From Oryza sativa Japonica Group (Eukaryota; Streptophyta; Magnoliopsida; Poales; Poaceae), in NCBI RefSeq assembly GCF_034140825.1, contig NC_089046.1, positions 1,192,001 to 1,256,000 of the forward strand: a DNA stretch of 64,000 nt, written 5' to 3'. This document shows positions 45,531 to 58,121 of this stretch, in pieces (position 1 is the first letter of the stretch; each line of letters starts with the position of its first letter). The position numbers and the translations under genes were made by a program. Under the pieces are notes generated by a model, which saw only the letters and a program-made list of their open reading frames with translations, was not told the DNA's origin and searched no databases.

Positions 45531-48462
45531 TTAGAAGTCCAGTGGCATTCCGAACATGTCATTGATCTCAGCCATCACATCGCGGGTAGTAATAGTGGGC
45601 TCAAAGAGACCACTCTGACATTCAAATTTGGAAGCATTGCTTGGTTTAACTTGGGCTGCTGGATTTTCGCCTGGTTCATCATCAGCTAATATGGAGAAAC
45701 CACTGAGCAGTGCCGCTTTTCTCTCTGACAATGCAGTGGTTTTCTTGTTTTTAGGTTTATCACCTTTGAAGTTCAGTGGTATCCCAAACATGTTATTTAT
45801 ATCATCCATAGCCTCCTTTAAATTGACAGTTGGTTCGACCAACCCATGGTGGCAAGCATTTTCCACTTTAGGCTCTCCAACAACAGCTGATCCAACAAAT
45901 CTATGAAAGACAGTGTCTTCTCGAAGTCCAGATATTGCAGGACGTAAGTCATCACATCTTATTTTTGAATCAGTTTGTCTCGAACAGAGTGAAGTGTCCT
46001 TATCATCAGTTAGTTGCACAGTTCCAGAATTGATCTTAACACCATTATCATTTTTCTCAAGCTGTTCATCTTCATCATCAGGCAGTATTGCAAACCCTCC
46101 CACGAATGGTTTCTGGAAGTCAAAATTGGCTTGCTGCTTTGAATCACGCGATGGCTTTGGAGGACATCCACTACTCTTATGGCTCATGGCATTACGACCA
46201 TTGCCATGAGCCTCATTTTCATCAACAAAGATTTCAAATCCACTTGCATTCTGATTTACCTGTGTGTTCTCCTTATTAAAGTGCCTATGCTGCACCATAT
46301 TTTGGTTGTTGCAGTAAGGATCATCTTCATCTACAAAGATCTCAAATGCGCTTGCCTGCTGACTTAACTTTGGATTATCCTGCTTCATGTTTTTGTCCTG
46401 GAGTTTGCTGGGTCCACTCTTGTTAGGTTCATCTTCATCGACAAAGATCTCAAATGCACTTGCTTCCTGATTAAAACTTGGTTTATCACGATTTGAGCGC
46501 CTCTTGAGCTTAGTTTCTGGTTCCAATGGCTCCAAAAACATGCTACTGATAGCATCCATTGCCTCTTTAGTGTTTATAGTGGGTTCAACAAGGCCATGAT
46601 GGCATGCATCTTCAGTTTCTGATTTCCCAACCAATGCAGAGCCTACAAACCTTACAACTACAGTATCATCACTATTATGACGAGACAAACTCATTGTTTC
46701 TCCTGAAGTGCCTCTAGATAGTGGACGCCCTAAGGGATGCGGAAAACCCAAATGAGGATTAGAACCACTTCCTGATCTTTGCACTGGATTGGACTTCGGT
46801 TTTGTACAACTTCTGCTTTGACCTGCAACATATTCCAACATCAAGAACCATTCCATGAAACAACCAACAAATATGCAAAAAGACAGTTCAAAAGTATGGA
46901 TCTTGAATAATGATAGTTTAAGTGCTGCCAAGAAGGTATTTTTCTTTCATAGTCTTGATCAGTAAGCTTCGAACAGTAAGAAGCTTGATAAAGGTAACAC
47001 TGGTCACATAAGAAAATATTGATTTGCATAGCCTGATACATGTTTTTTTCCACTTAGAAGTACCTTCAACTTCGTTCTTTGATATAGCAATGGACTGAAC
47101 CTTGTTAGGCATTCGTTCCTGCTGCACTCTAGATTTCCTCCTCTTGTATAGTTCCACGCGCCGAATAAATTGTTCATGTGCTTTCTGCAGCTCCCCAACA
47201 GGCTCTGCAAGGCTATTGAATACATTGATAAATGGTAAGTACCTACCTTTAATTTGCAAGGTACTTCGTATTGATATTAATTTTATTGTGAGGTTTCACT
47301 TGCAAACTGCAATCCAAGGATTTGTTACTCCATTGGTTTGCAGTAGGCGGATCTAAGATACGTCCATTGACAATTGAATTGAGTACATGAAATTTTTTTT
47401 ATGTGTCCTTACATATCAGATGTTTCCTTTAGGACATATGAGATGTAGCTGTTGAACTAAATTTTAAGCAATGATAACCGCAAAATATGGTACCAGCAAC
47501 TAAAATGGTGGTAAAAATCTTACTTCTGGGTTCCCAAGCGGTACATGTTCTCAGCATCCTCAAACCTCTTGTGCTTCTCATAATACACTGCATAAGCCAT
47601 ATAAAATGCTGATCTCTTAAGGCCTATTCTGTTCTTTTCCATCTTCTTTAGCAATGGCTTTGCATCTTTCACATAGTCCATCTACACCATTGAAAAAAAA
47701 TGCAAAGATCACATTAGGACCTTTCAGTCCAAGAAAATATTCATATCAAAAGATCTCTGTTGTGCGTAACAAAGCCTAGATAATAAGATAAGAAAATATT
47801 CTTATCAAAAGATTCATGCTGTGAGTAACATGCAAGTTATAGTATGAGCAAGCAAACAATAGTATGAAATGAGGACATCGGATTGAAATCACTATCGAAC
47901 TACTGTAGATTCAATTGGCACAGGGCAAAGCTCGAGCCCCAAACAAATTGATTTTGGTATGGAACTGCAGCCAATGAACCTCTCAGGCTATCTCAACAGA
48001 TCCCCAACGAAATGAAATCCACTATATATGACAACATCAGTAAAAAGGAAAGGAAGCATATGGCGGATGGCTGGATGTAGAAGAAGGTGGCTGACCAGCT
48101 GGATCCAGACGCGGAGGTAGCGGGAATCGTCGCGGTAGCGGGCGTCGTCCTGGAACTCCTGGGCGCACTTCTGCAGGAACCTGGGCAGCTTCGCCCGCAG
48201 CGTCGCGGGCGGCAGCGCCGCCTCCATCTTCCTCATGCCCCTAGCAAACAACGAATCGATCCATCAAGCAACATGCATCGAGAAGGAGGAGAAGGGGAAG
48301 CGATTCGGAGTGGTAGAGAGAGAGAGAGAGAGTGTACCGGAGCCATGGGCGGAGGGGGTCGGAGCCGGAATAGGAGCGGATGTCGCCCACCACCGCCGAC
48401 AGGAGGTCTTTCTCCTTGTCGCCGCCGCCGCCGCCGCAGTGCTGCTCGGTGGCCGCCGCCAT
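45531..48462 (-). CDS. BMF3: Mad3/BubR1-type spindle-checkpoint protein (plant BMF3-like)
   Basis: Five exons: 48462-48338, 48240-48096, 47681-47524, 47212-47064, 46822-45531; all joins are GT/AG and in phase, giving 622 aa. The N-terminus is the Mad3/BUB1 homology (TPR-like) region: DIRSYSGSDPLRPWLRGMRKM, LRAKLPRFLQKCAQEFQDDARYRDDSRYLRVWIQL, RLGTQNLAEPVGELQKAHEQF. There is no kinase domain. A conserved N-terminal KEN is not seen (DKEKD stands there). The middle has three FEIFVDE motifs at residues 316, 352 and 388 and a KEN box at 376-378. Two modules of the type FVGSAVVGEP..ACHHGLVEPTVNLKEAMDDINNMFG occur, plus a third partial one at the C-terminus (SGLFEPTITTRDVMAEINDMFGMPL). The protein should delay anaphase by inhibiting Cdc20-APC/C at kinetochores. 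I prefer BMF3 over other family members because of this domain set. Confidence 0.88.
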
Positions 48463-49127
48463 GGGAGGGGTGGTGGATTGGAGCGGCGGCCCGCCGGTCG
48501 GGGTGAGCAACACCGAGAGGGGGGGTTTTTCCGGGTTTGAAATGCAAGGGTGGCTAGTTTGAAATCTCCTTCACTCGTGCGGATGATGACAGGTGGGCCC
48601 ACTACCATCCTTGACATATGCCCCACCTGTCAGCAAGACAACTCTTGTCGCCGCATTGCCAAAATCCAGTAATGATAAATTTTAAAAGGCAGTTCAAGCA
48701 TGGGCATTGCAGATCACAAATTTACAATCAAGGTAAGATAAATGAGCAGCCCCATCGTTTCACTCATGTTAATACTTATAATTCAAAATTTAAAATTAAA
48801 ATTTAATTTTAAAATTGATTATATGATTTTTTTATTATAGTTTATTTTATAGCATTTGCTTTTGAATCGCTAAGAATATGTATATAAAAGTTTTACTTAT
48901 AAATTAAATTTTAGTTGCTAATAAGCCATACAGATAAGCATAACCATAAGCAAAAGGATGACACTGCTCATTGGTTCCAACTTCCAAATTTGTTCAAAAA
49001 CCTTCTGCGTACAGTACAAAAATTGATATCTGCTCAAGATTTATTTAAGTAATACTGTGACCAAAACAACCCCACAAGTCACAAGACTCATAATCAACTC
49101 TGCGGTTCGACCTAGAAGACATAGGTT
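48463..49127. other. Spacer between the checkpoint gene and homoserine dehydrogenase
   Basis: Both genes point left, so this holds the checkpoint promoter and the dehydrogenase 3' UTR. A GGGCCC lies at 48595. The AT-rich part carries the relic below. Confidence 0.45.
48740..48955 (-). repeat. Degenerate AT-rich transposon relic, copy 2
   Basis: Read inverted, this has CTTATGGTTATGCTTATCTG, then AAGTAAAACTTTTATATACA and TTCTTAGCGATTCAAAAGC, in the same order as the copy at 39970-40200. Ends are not defined. Confidence 0.5.
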
Positions 49128-52100
49128 TCAAGCCGTTTTGTGGAAGAGATCCTGGAGATCAAGTATGTCAGCAAGAACTCCAGCTGCAGTGGTATCATTG
49201 CCAGCTCCAGCGCCCTGAATCACCAGAGGGGCGCTCTCGTAGCATCTGCTGTATATCTCCACCTGCCCAAGAACAAAGCAGCGTCACTTTTACGTTTCAC
49301 ATCACTCACTACCAACAGTAAAAAATCACATATCAAACATTCTTTAATCCTCTCAAAACAGAAAAATGGATTTCATCAATCTACTTCTAACGTGTTATAG
49401 GCCAACACAAACAATGTCTTTGGTAGTTTTAGTGTTCCAACTTCCAAGCTCGTTTGAACAACGCAAAGAAGAAATGGGGAATGGTATGCCAATACAGACC
49501 CTGCTCACACTCGTAGGCTCTTTTGTTTTCACCTGAAAATAACCAGCCCTTAAGGCTACCAACTGCACAGTGCCGCTTGACATTGAATAAAATAGAAATA
49601 GAGAAAGGAAAAAAAAGGATTAGCATACCACATTGTCACTTCCTCTCAACCTTCCCAGTGCAGAGTTTTTCGGGAGTTCTTCAAGGCCCACTTGGCACCT
49701 ACAAAATGGGGATGTTACTCTACAGTCTACACTACCATTAAAAGTACCTTTACAAAATGCACAGAATAGGCCTACGTGTCTCTGACAATAGTATGCTTTG
49801 AGTATCAAAACACTACTTAGTGATTCAGATGGGCATAGCACAATAAAAGGATACGTACCCTGTGCTTTCAATCTTACAGACATAGCGAAGAACATTTCCT
49901 TTCAAAGATGCTGCCTTTACTCTTTCTTCAATGCTTTTATCAAGCTGTACTAAACCACTTTCAAGGAAGTCCTTTGTGGACATTGCATCAGGTCCAAATT
50001 CACTGGGGTATAAACTCTCAACCTGAAGATAATTACAAAAACTTAGCAGACCTGATCTTTTTTCTATGAACAGGGATGTACAACAGAACATGTGCATAAA
50101 TAGGCTATGCATGATTAGAAAATTTCTGAATAAGTGATTTAGGGGTTAAAATATCTCAAAATCAAAGTTCTTGTATCATAGAAAACAACTGAACTAGCGG
50201 CCACTCAACAAAGCTAATGGCTACATAAACTAAATAACAACTTCCAAGATTTGGAGGACATTCATTTCATTTTCAGACTATAAGATACATAAGGTGTATA
50301 ATTCATCGGGATCCCCAATAATCCTGAACACAAATCTATGGTGATATCCAGTGACCTGATATTGTAGAAGAGTGTCTGTCCTTATCCATAGAATCCATGT
50401 GCCAAGATATTATAGAAGTAGAACTAAAGAGAAAAGGATGGTTCCAAGTAATGCTTGCAAACTATCACCAAGAATGGTATCAACAAGAAATGTATCATTT
50501 TAAACCAACTAGGTTTTTTTTGAACAGCCAGAATAACAGGAAAACACTTGCTACCAGCCTCATTTATGTTAGTGAAAACATAAGCCCGTGCACACCAAGC
50601 TATGTTTACACAAAACATTAGAACAAATACCATCAAGATTAATTATATGCATACATTAATATTCTCCATGCTGATCCGTTGCCCCAGAAGCCTAGCTAAG
50701 ATCAATGCCTGCATTCAAAGATGAACTTGTTAGACCTCATCACCTAATTGACAAAGAATGAAATAATCAAATAAAACATCTGAACCTGAACATAAACCTC
50801 CCTTATGCCAATGTCTATTTGCAAGGTTATTATTGAAATTCCAAATAGGGTCAGTGCATGATATAGGCCTTCCTGAACTGTAGTATTTATGATATTGATG
50901 TGGTACTGAATATATTTTGGATCAAATCATAGTATGATACAATTAAGCACAAAAAATAGATACACAGCAGCAGCTCATGATATATTAGTTCATGGACTTA
51001 GGAGTAGAATAAAATTGTGGCAATGGTTAACAAAGGCACAGATAAAGTGAATTATGTAGAGTAGCATGTAATTCATCAGATGAAAAATTAACCTTTCTAG
51101 CTACGTCCATCCCACTGAGATCATCACGTGGATCTACCAAAATTAAACAACTGAGTAAGTGCACTTATCACAAGCATCAGTAGACTTTCTGTAAACATGA
51201 AATCTGTAATTACAGATAAGGAATGAATACTGAGTACACATTGATGTTATAATGTCAAATGAATGAATAAATTTTTAGACCTGGTTCTGTATAGCCAAGA
51301 GACTTGGCAGTTTTCACAACTTCACTAAATCTCTTTCCATCCTCCAGCTCACTCATCACATAACCAAGTGTACCTGCAGAATCATAGAATGGAAGTGGTA
51401 CATTGCTCTGCTATTTGGAAAACAAACACCTTTTACAAACAAATAAGATAATAACTGTGTACCACTCAGACTGCCAACAATACGAGAAACTGGATCTCCA
51501 GAGGCAATAATACGGGTCACAGAAGCTATTACAGGCAAACCGGCTCCAACCTAAGAGTAGGAATAGTAAATATCAGCAGAGACCCTCAACTCCTTTGCAA
51601 TAATAAAAGAAACTTCCAAAAAAAGGCTGTGCTTAATCATATGGCCAGAGTCATATCATACAATCCCAGATCAAATAAAGGAAAGAATTTCCATGAAAAA
51701 CAAATATAATAACATTCAATAGTGAAACGAAGGAATTACTAGTGGCGTATGCATACAGTAGATTCAAATCTCATGCGACGGAAGTTGGAAACCAACTTTT
51801 CGAAATCCTCCTGCATGAAAAAAAAAACACATTTGGTAAGCATGTCAAAATGACAAAAACATACCAGACGGAAGACTTAAGGAGGACATTACATAAGCAC
51901 AAGTAAGCGGTTTCTTGTTTGCCAATACAACACAACATCCACGATCCACGGCATCCTTTAGCATGCCAACAGTATCATAAGTTGCAGAACAATCAACTAG
52001 TACAAGACCTGCAAAAAGGATTGTAAGATAAGAACCGAAGAAGATATTAATACTCCTTTTTTTTAAAAAAACAAAGAACTAATCAACAATCATACAGCAT

Positions 52101-52746
52101 ATCAAAGATTCCATCTTTTTCCCCACTGGTTTCTATCCCATAGAAAATTTTAAAAAACTTAACCGGCAATGTATTCTGCTTAGGGAGAAGGATCACAGAC
52201 CAGTTGTTTTCCCAAGAACGCTGGCAGTGTCAATGACTTTCCTCCTAGCCTCAGGGTTGTTGAATAGCTGACATTGCCCTGAAAATTGCACAATCCAACC
52301 ATCCATTACTTTACATGTCACGTGTACAAATGCAAATTCATGACAAAGTAAGCTATGGAGAATTCTAAAAAAGAAAAAAAAGGAATAACGAAATAGAATG
52401 GGGATACCTCGAGAGAGCAGAGAAGATAAGGGCGAGCCGGCGGACTTGGCGGCGCAGAGATCAGCGAGGAGCGCGTCGTCGAAGCCGTTGGAGTGGAGGT
52501 CGTCGGCGACGAGCAGAGAGGAGCTGTCGGCGACGCCGAGCACCCGGATGGCGACGCCCTATACAAGTATCGGCGATGAGAGCATCCAATCGGAGAGGAG
52601 GGGGAGAGGGAGGGGCGGTCAGACGAGGTACGTACCTGGTTGGCGTGGAGAGGGCGGCAGGAGAGGATGTGGCGGAGGAGGTGGCGGCCGACGCCGCCGC
52701 AGCCGAGGAGCACGACGGGGAGCACCGACCTCACCGGCGCCGCCAT
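49128..52746 (-). CDS. Monofunctional homoserine dehydrogenase
   Basis: Twelve exons: 52746-52636, 52558-52408, 52278-52201, 52008-51893, 51810-51757, 51550-51463, 51373-51281, 51133-51093, 50708-50655, 50022-49859, 49698-49629, 49262-49128. All introns are GT/AG and the frame closes at 384 aa. Homoserine dehydrogenase reduces aspartate semialdehyde to homoserine, the branch point to threonine and methionine. Seen: nucleotide-binding [10 protein letters not shown] (residues 15-24), VVLANKKPL with the conserved lysine (about 145), [43 protein letters not shown] with the catalytic Asp/Lys region, and C-terminal [21 protein letters not shown]. The aspartate kinase and ACT domains of the plant bifunctional enzyme are absent, and no plastid transit peptide is evident. 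It matches the single-domain class known from Arabidopsis At5g21060, whose role in planta is not settled. Confidence 0.92.
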
Positions 52747-52805
52747 TTGTTGGGGCACTGGTGCTTCACAGCTTCACCATTTTTGGTTTCTTCGGCCGTC
52801 TATTC

Positions 52806-52811
52806 GGCCCA
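52806..52811 (-). promoter_or_regulatory. Site II element upstream of homoserine dehydrogenase
   Basis: GGCCCA occurs about 60 bp upstream of the ATG. A single motif, so regulatory meaning is modest. Confidence 0.3.
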
Positions 52812-53584
52812 GCCCACGCAGCTTTTTTTTTTTCAGATGACGGCAGAGAAGGGTTAAGCATTGGCCAATGTCCCTATGCTTTAGATTTGATTTAGAGAAT
52901 ATCTCCATATAACATTGTAATAAAGAGGCAAATTGTGTAGCACATAAATTATCTAGATCATGCTTTCATTTTGAAGAATTCTTGTAACTGGGTTGAACCC
53001 CCTAGCTTCTAAACGTTGTTGTGAACGTTATAACTGTGTGTTTTGATATCAATAAAGCGCGTCAAATGGCTAAAAAAAATCTTGGTTGCAGGAGAGGAGA
53101 AGAATTGTGGAATATACTTCAATTGCATCAAATCATATCTTCTGCAATTTAAAACTGGAATCATTTTACAAAGCACTTCATTCCAGAAAGGGACAAATGA
53201 CCCACAACTTTGTGTGGATATTTTCTCTCATTTGATAGTGTAATCCATAAATTTACTCAAAGGTAGAAAACAAAACCCAATGGGTACAATCAATTCACAT
53301 ACAAGCACTTAGCCATACATGCTCTTTCCAACAAATACAAAAAAAAATTATATAAAACACATAAAGGTCAAGCATATGCTGCATCATGCTAAAAAAAAAG
53401 GATAAGGGGCTTATATTCAAGGTTACTTCACTAACATCGTGGTTCTTCCTTGGTCTGACACTTCGGGGGAAAAAAACATCATCCATGCCTTGTGATTAAC
53501 ATTTGGTTCATTGATGATGGATGATGTGATCGTGAAGGATCTTGAACTCTTACAATTCCATTATGAATGTGCAAAAGTTTCATA

Positions 53585-56500
53585 TCATGGATTTCCTCTC
53601 GAATTTTGTGATCTTCCATTATCATCCGTATACCATCTATTTAGTCTCTCTCGAGCAATCTCTACCTAAAAAACCAATAGAGCACACCATTAAAATCTAA
53701 AAAAGTGTGCTCTTTCAATGGCCCACATGTTTTTCTAGATAGACCCTTATATTATGTGAAAAAGATATTTAATTAAATACAAGATAAGAAAAAATATGAG
53801 CAAAAAGATAATAAAGCCAACCTGTTTTTCCCAATCAGTCCTAAGTGTGATGAATAAAAGCACAAGAGTCTGCACTAGTGTTCCAACAAGCATGCCAATC
53901 CAAATGCCCTATAGAGCCAATTAATAAAAGTGAGAAACACAGCTTAGACCTAAGATTTCCTAATGAAATTTACAATGGCAACCAGGACCTTACCTTTACT
54001 TCAAATCCTAGAGCATAGCCTAGTATTGCCCCAATAGGGATACCGATCAAGTAGTACGATGCAACATTAACATAGGCAACTATAGTTTGCCAACCAGATC
54101 CAATAGCGACACCTATAAATAGTTAGAAAACGTTGTAATTTCAAAGTGAAAGTTTAAATTATTTTGATATATTCATCTGTCAAATAAAATAACATACCTG
54201 AGAGCACAGGTTGAACACTATTTAATAAAATGGAGAAAGCTAGAAGGGGGGCAAGATCAGCAACTGCATCTACTACCTCTTGACTTTCAGTAAATATGTA
54301 TGCAAGGCTTCCACGAAAGAAAAGGAAGAGCACAAAAAACACAAATCCTATCAAGAAAGAAGTGGTGACCACATTGAAAATGGCAAACATAGCCCTTCTT
54401 GCACTCCCAGCTCCAAGTTCATTTGCCACCCGCACTCTAAAAATGTATATGTATTAAGTATAAGTCAAATTTATAGGACATAATGGAATAGTCAGATGAA
54501 CCACTTAATGAGTAACAAGTAAGATCATGAAGTTACCCAGTTGCAGCCAAAAATCCAATAGAAATCATCATCTCCCAACCATTGATATTAAGGCTACAAA
54601 TTTTGTAAGTGAAAACAATAGTGCTCAATAAGCAAGTTCTTCAAGCACTAAAGGATAGACACAAAACAATAAATTGATGTACATGATACAACATGCATGC
54701 TTTGGCTATTATTTTCTAAACTACTATGCAACAATAGTATATTAACATATTACCATATAGAAAGAGCATCAAGAGCAACCTCTGCATTCTTCATATAACC
54801 AGTGAGGAGCACCAATATGGTGTTGTACCATAATTCTACACTGAAAGGCAAAGGAACAACAAGAACAAATCAATGAGCTACCAAATTAGCTATAGGAAAG
54901 AACTTGGTTAACACTAGCTTGATATAACATATTGCCTTTTGTTTGCTATCATCAAAATTATCCAGAATTTCATATGTATACATAAACATAACAGTTACTT
55001 ACCAAAGCATCACTCCGGATGATATCGAAAGCTTGATAATAGCACCGAGATCAGTAAAAGCAGAGGACGAGAACCCTGTCCATGTTTGAGGACAACCACC
55101 AAAAAAGACATATGCGAGCTGACCAAATATAGGGATCCAACAGGCAATGACCGTGGAGCCCATCACCCCAGCAAGGCCAAGGTGAAACTTGACCACCATG
55201 AGCCATGATAGGAAGAGATGGAGTCCAAAGTTGAGCAAGGAGAGGTAGGTAACGATCATGTTCTTGCTTTGTGATTGTAGATACATTTGGATTGTTAAGC
55301 CCCAGACGTAGGAGAACATGATGGGAATGTACCATAGTGAGATGGTGCCAGCCACAACAGAGATATCGGGATCCTGACCAAGCGCAATTAGGAGCGGGGT
55401 GGTGAAGAGGTAGATTGGGAGAAGGATTACTGCACAACAGAAGAGAACTATCCATGAGCGTTGTAGATATATGCCTAACATGTGGTATTGCTTAGCACCA
55501 TATGATTGCCCACACAAAGTTTCCAATGCGCTTGCCATGCCTATCTGCAGTTACAATAATGTATATGTATGGTTAACTATCAATTAATTGTTAATAGTGA
55601 ATTGTTTATGTATGCATTTTGTACAAGATGATTTGTAACAAAAAATGATTGTTAGTAAAAGATAAACATTTTTATAACTTAAAGTAAGGTATGTTTATGT
55701 TTTATTTGTATATTTTGTACCATAAAGAGTTTGTTATTGTTGCAGTGCTGGTTGTCAGAGGTAGCACGAAGAAGATAGGATATGGAAGATCCAAGAAGAA
55801 TAAAGAAAGAGCACACTATATAGTTATTGCATGAAGAAAATGCCATGATTAAGGGGTGGATGACTAGATGAAGAGCCTGCTTCAAATATTAATTAGTGTT
55901 TTGAAAGTTGAATAATTTGATGATCCCCTTCTCAAGAAGAAAAAAAAATGTGAGGAGGCAAGTATCCCATATAATTTTCTTCCTTCGGTACGTTTCATGT
56001 CTTTTTTTTTACATCGAGCCTAACTCTTATCTATAGTACAATGGTGGAAAAAAACACTTTGAAAGTATAAAGGCAAACCAAACATACATGATTTGTACGA
56101 ATTAATCGATGTGCAAATTAAATTCAAGAAAAAAAACTTAGTGACGCTATTAGTATCGATAGACATAATTAAGTCATGACTCCAACATTATTAAAGTTAT
56201 GTTTTTAAAATTGGCAAAATTTACTACAAGATATCCAAAGAGCGATTTTATTAGGGATACTCCCAAAACGTGGCTTGACCAGAGGACACCTAAAAGAACG
56301 TGTTAATTTGCTAGAAAATATCATATCTATTATTTTATCATTTTTAGCATATTTGAAAACGACCAGAATAGCCCAGCCCTCTCAGGTGTGAAAACCAGAC
56401 CGTATCCCTATCTCCTAGTCTCTCTGCTCTCTCGCTGTTGAACCCTAGCAAGAGTGAAGACTAGAGGGAATAATCGACATTTTGTATGTCTTCTCTTTTC

Positions 56501-57151
56501 TTAGCTGAGTACTTCCTCGGTCAAAAAAGAAAAAAAACTAATCCTGGGTAGGATTAGGTTATTTTTGGGATGGAGGGAGTAGATCGATGTTTTAAGGTGT
56601 ATTCGTACAAAGCCATGTTTTGATGGTGCGTATTAGTAAATAAGGGTTAATTACTACCATAATTTGTGAATATCATGTATCAAATTTTGTCTTTAAATGT
56701 TGCTAGTTGCAGAAAGACTAATCATGTGAAAAAAAATCGAGTTGAACTGTTACACGTACTAACGAAAACTAACTTGTACCTGTAATTAAATTAAGTAGTA
56801 CTACGTACTACCGTATAAGCAAGAATAATCAGCGTTCATCAGGCATACCAGGATGCCGACGCTCAAGCGCATGAGGACGGTGGAGACGAGGGCATACGCG
56901 GCGAGCTCGGTGGCGCCGATGTGCCCGATGAAGGCCTGGCTGACGACGGTGGCGCCGAAGGAGGTGGCGCGCGCGCAGATGGACGGACCCGCCACCACCC
57001 ACAGCTTCTTGTTCTCCTCCACCAGGCGCCGCCCCAGCGACCCAACCTCTTCTTCCTCCTCGTTGCTGCCTCCGCCGCCGCCGTTGATCGCCGGCTTAGG
57101 CTCCAGGAGAGGATCCGTCAGCCTCTCATCATCCTCCGTCGTCCTCTCCAT
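53585..57151 (-). CDS. MATE (DTX) family efflux transporter
   Basis: Eight exons: 57151-56849, 55544-55003, 54840-54754, 54593-54537, 54436-54198, 54112-53994, 53908-53822, 53665-53585; splice sites are GT/AG throughout and the frame gives 504 aa, the usual size of plant MATE proteins. MATE carriers export organic compounds, metals-citrate or flavonoids against H+ or Na+. Seen: acidic cytosolic N-terminus (LLEPKP, glycine run, EEEEE), [34 protein letters not shown] (first MatE repeat), [30 protein letters not shown], a second repeat starting near [44 protein letters not shown], and the C-terminal membrane pair ending [17 protein letters not shown]. About twelve membrane segments can be recognised. 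Substrate and membrane (plasma or vacuolar) cannot be read from the sequence. The first intron (1.3 kb) holds a short Stowaway-like element. Confidence 0.94.
56512..56579. mobile_element. Very short Stowaway-like MITE in the MATE intron
   Basis: Ends CTTCCTCGGTCAAAAAAG and, inverted, CTCCCTCCATCCCAAAAAT, flanked by TA (56510-56511 and 56580-56581). Centre CTAATCCTGGGTAGGATTAG is a hairpin. At 68 bp it is smaller than usual. Confidence 0.7.
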
Positions 57152-57889
57152 TGCTACTCTGCTAGCTAGCTAGCTCTCCAGTGCACAACAATGGAGATCG
57201 ATGGAGTTAACAGGAGTACGAATACTTTGAGTTGCAGATATTAGTAGCTGTCTGAATTGAAGAAGGCTGCAGGGAGGGAAAAGAAAGCATCCATCGATGA
57301 TGCTCAGGTCTCCCCATCTACCGTTTAATGGCGGGGCCAGAGACGATCGAGCGAGGAAGTACATGATTGGCCCTGTGGTTGCTGCAGATGGTGGGTAGGT
57401 AGGGAGGGCAGTGTGGGAAGAAATTAATAAACAATTATTCAAGTCCCGTTCTTTTTCTCCAATAAAAAATTAGATAAAATTTTGGATACTCGTGACACGC
57501 TTTTTTGCGAAAATTTTATATATAAAAGTTACTCTAAAATATCAAATTAATTATTTTTTTAATAATTAAAACTCAATTAATTATATATTAATATCAACTT
57601 ATTTTACACTTGATCATCATCATCTTTTATCTTTATCTTGTGTGGGAATACTATCATCGATTCAGGCAGGGGTTGTGTGTAAACATAATGCATGTCAGCA
57701 TGTGGCGAGGAGGGCAATCACGTGTACTTTCTCTTTTAAAAGTCATACGTATTCTGTTTCCGACGGATACTGTAGGTAATCTCCACCACGTACCTCCACC
57801 ACCATCATGAAGCACGGCCGGGCGTACGGAGGAGGAGGAGCGATCAAGTCTATAATAATTAAAATTAAAACTTAATTAACTATATACTA
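57152..57889. other. MATE promoter side and spacer
   Basis: Leader and promoter of the MATE gene on the minus strand, then AT-rich DNA. GCTAGCTAGCTAGC occurs at 57162-57175. No gene. Confidence 0.4.
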
Positions 57890-58121
57890 CTCTCTCCGTA
57901 TTTTAATGTATGACGTCGTTGACTTTTTAATCAACGTTTGACCATTCGTCTTATTTAAAATTTTATGCAAATATAAAAATACTTATATCATGCTTAAAGA
58001 ACATTTGATGATAAATTAAATCACAATAAAATAAATCATAATTATATAATTTTTTAATAAGACGAAAGATCAAATATTTGTCAAAAAGTTAACGACGTCA
58101 TACATTAAAATACGGAGTGAG
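57890..58121. mobile_element. Stowaway MITE
   Basis: Ends CTCTCTCCGTATTTTAATG and, inverted, CTCACTCCGTATTTTAATG, with GACGTCGTTGACTTTTT and its inverse next to them. TA flanks (57888-57889 and 58122-58123). 232 bp and well conserved. Confidence 0.92.
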
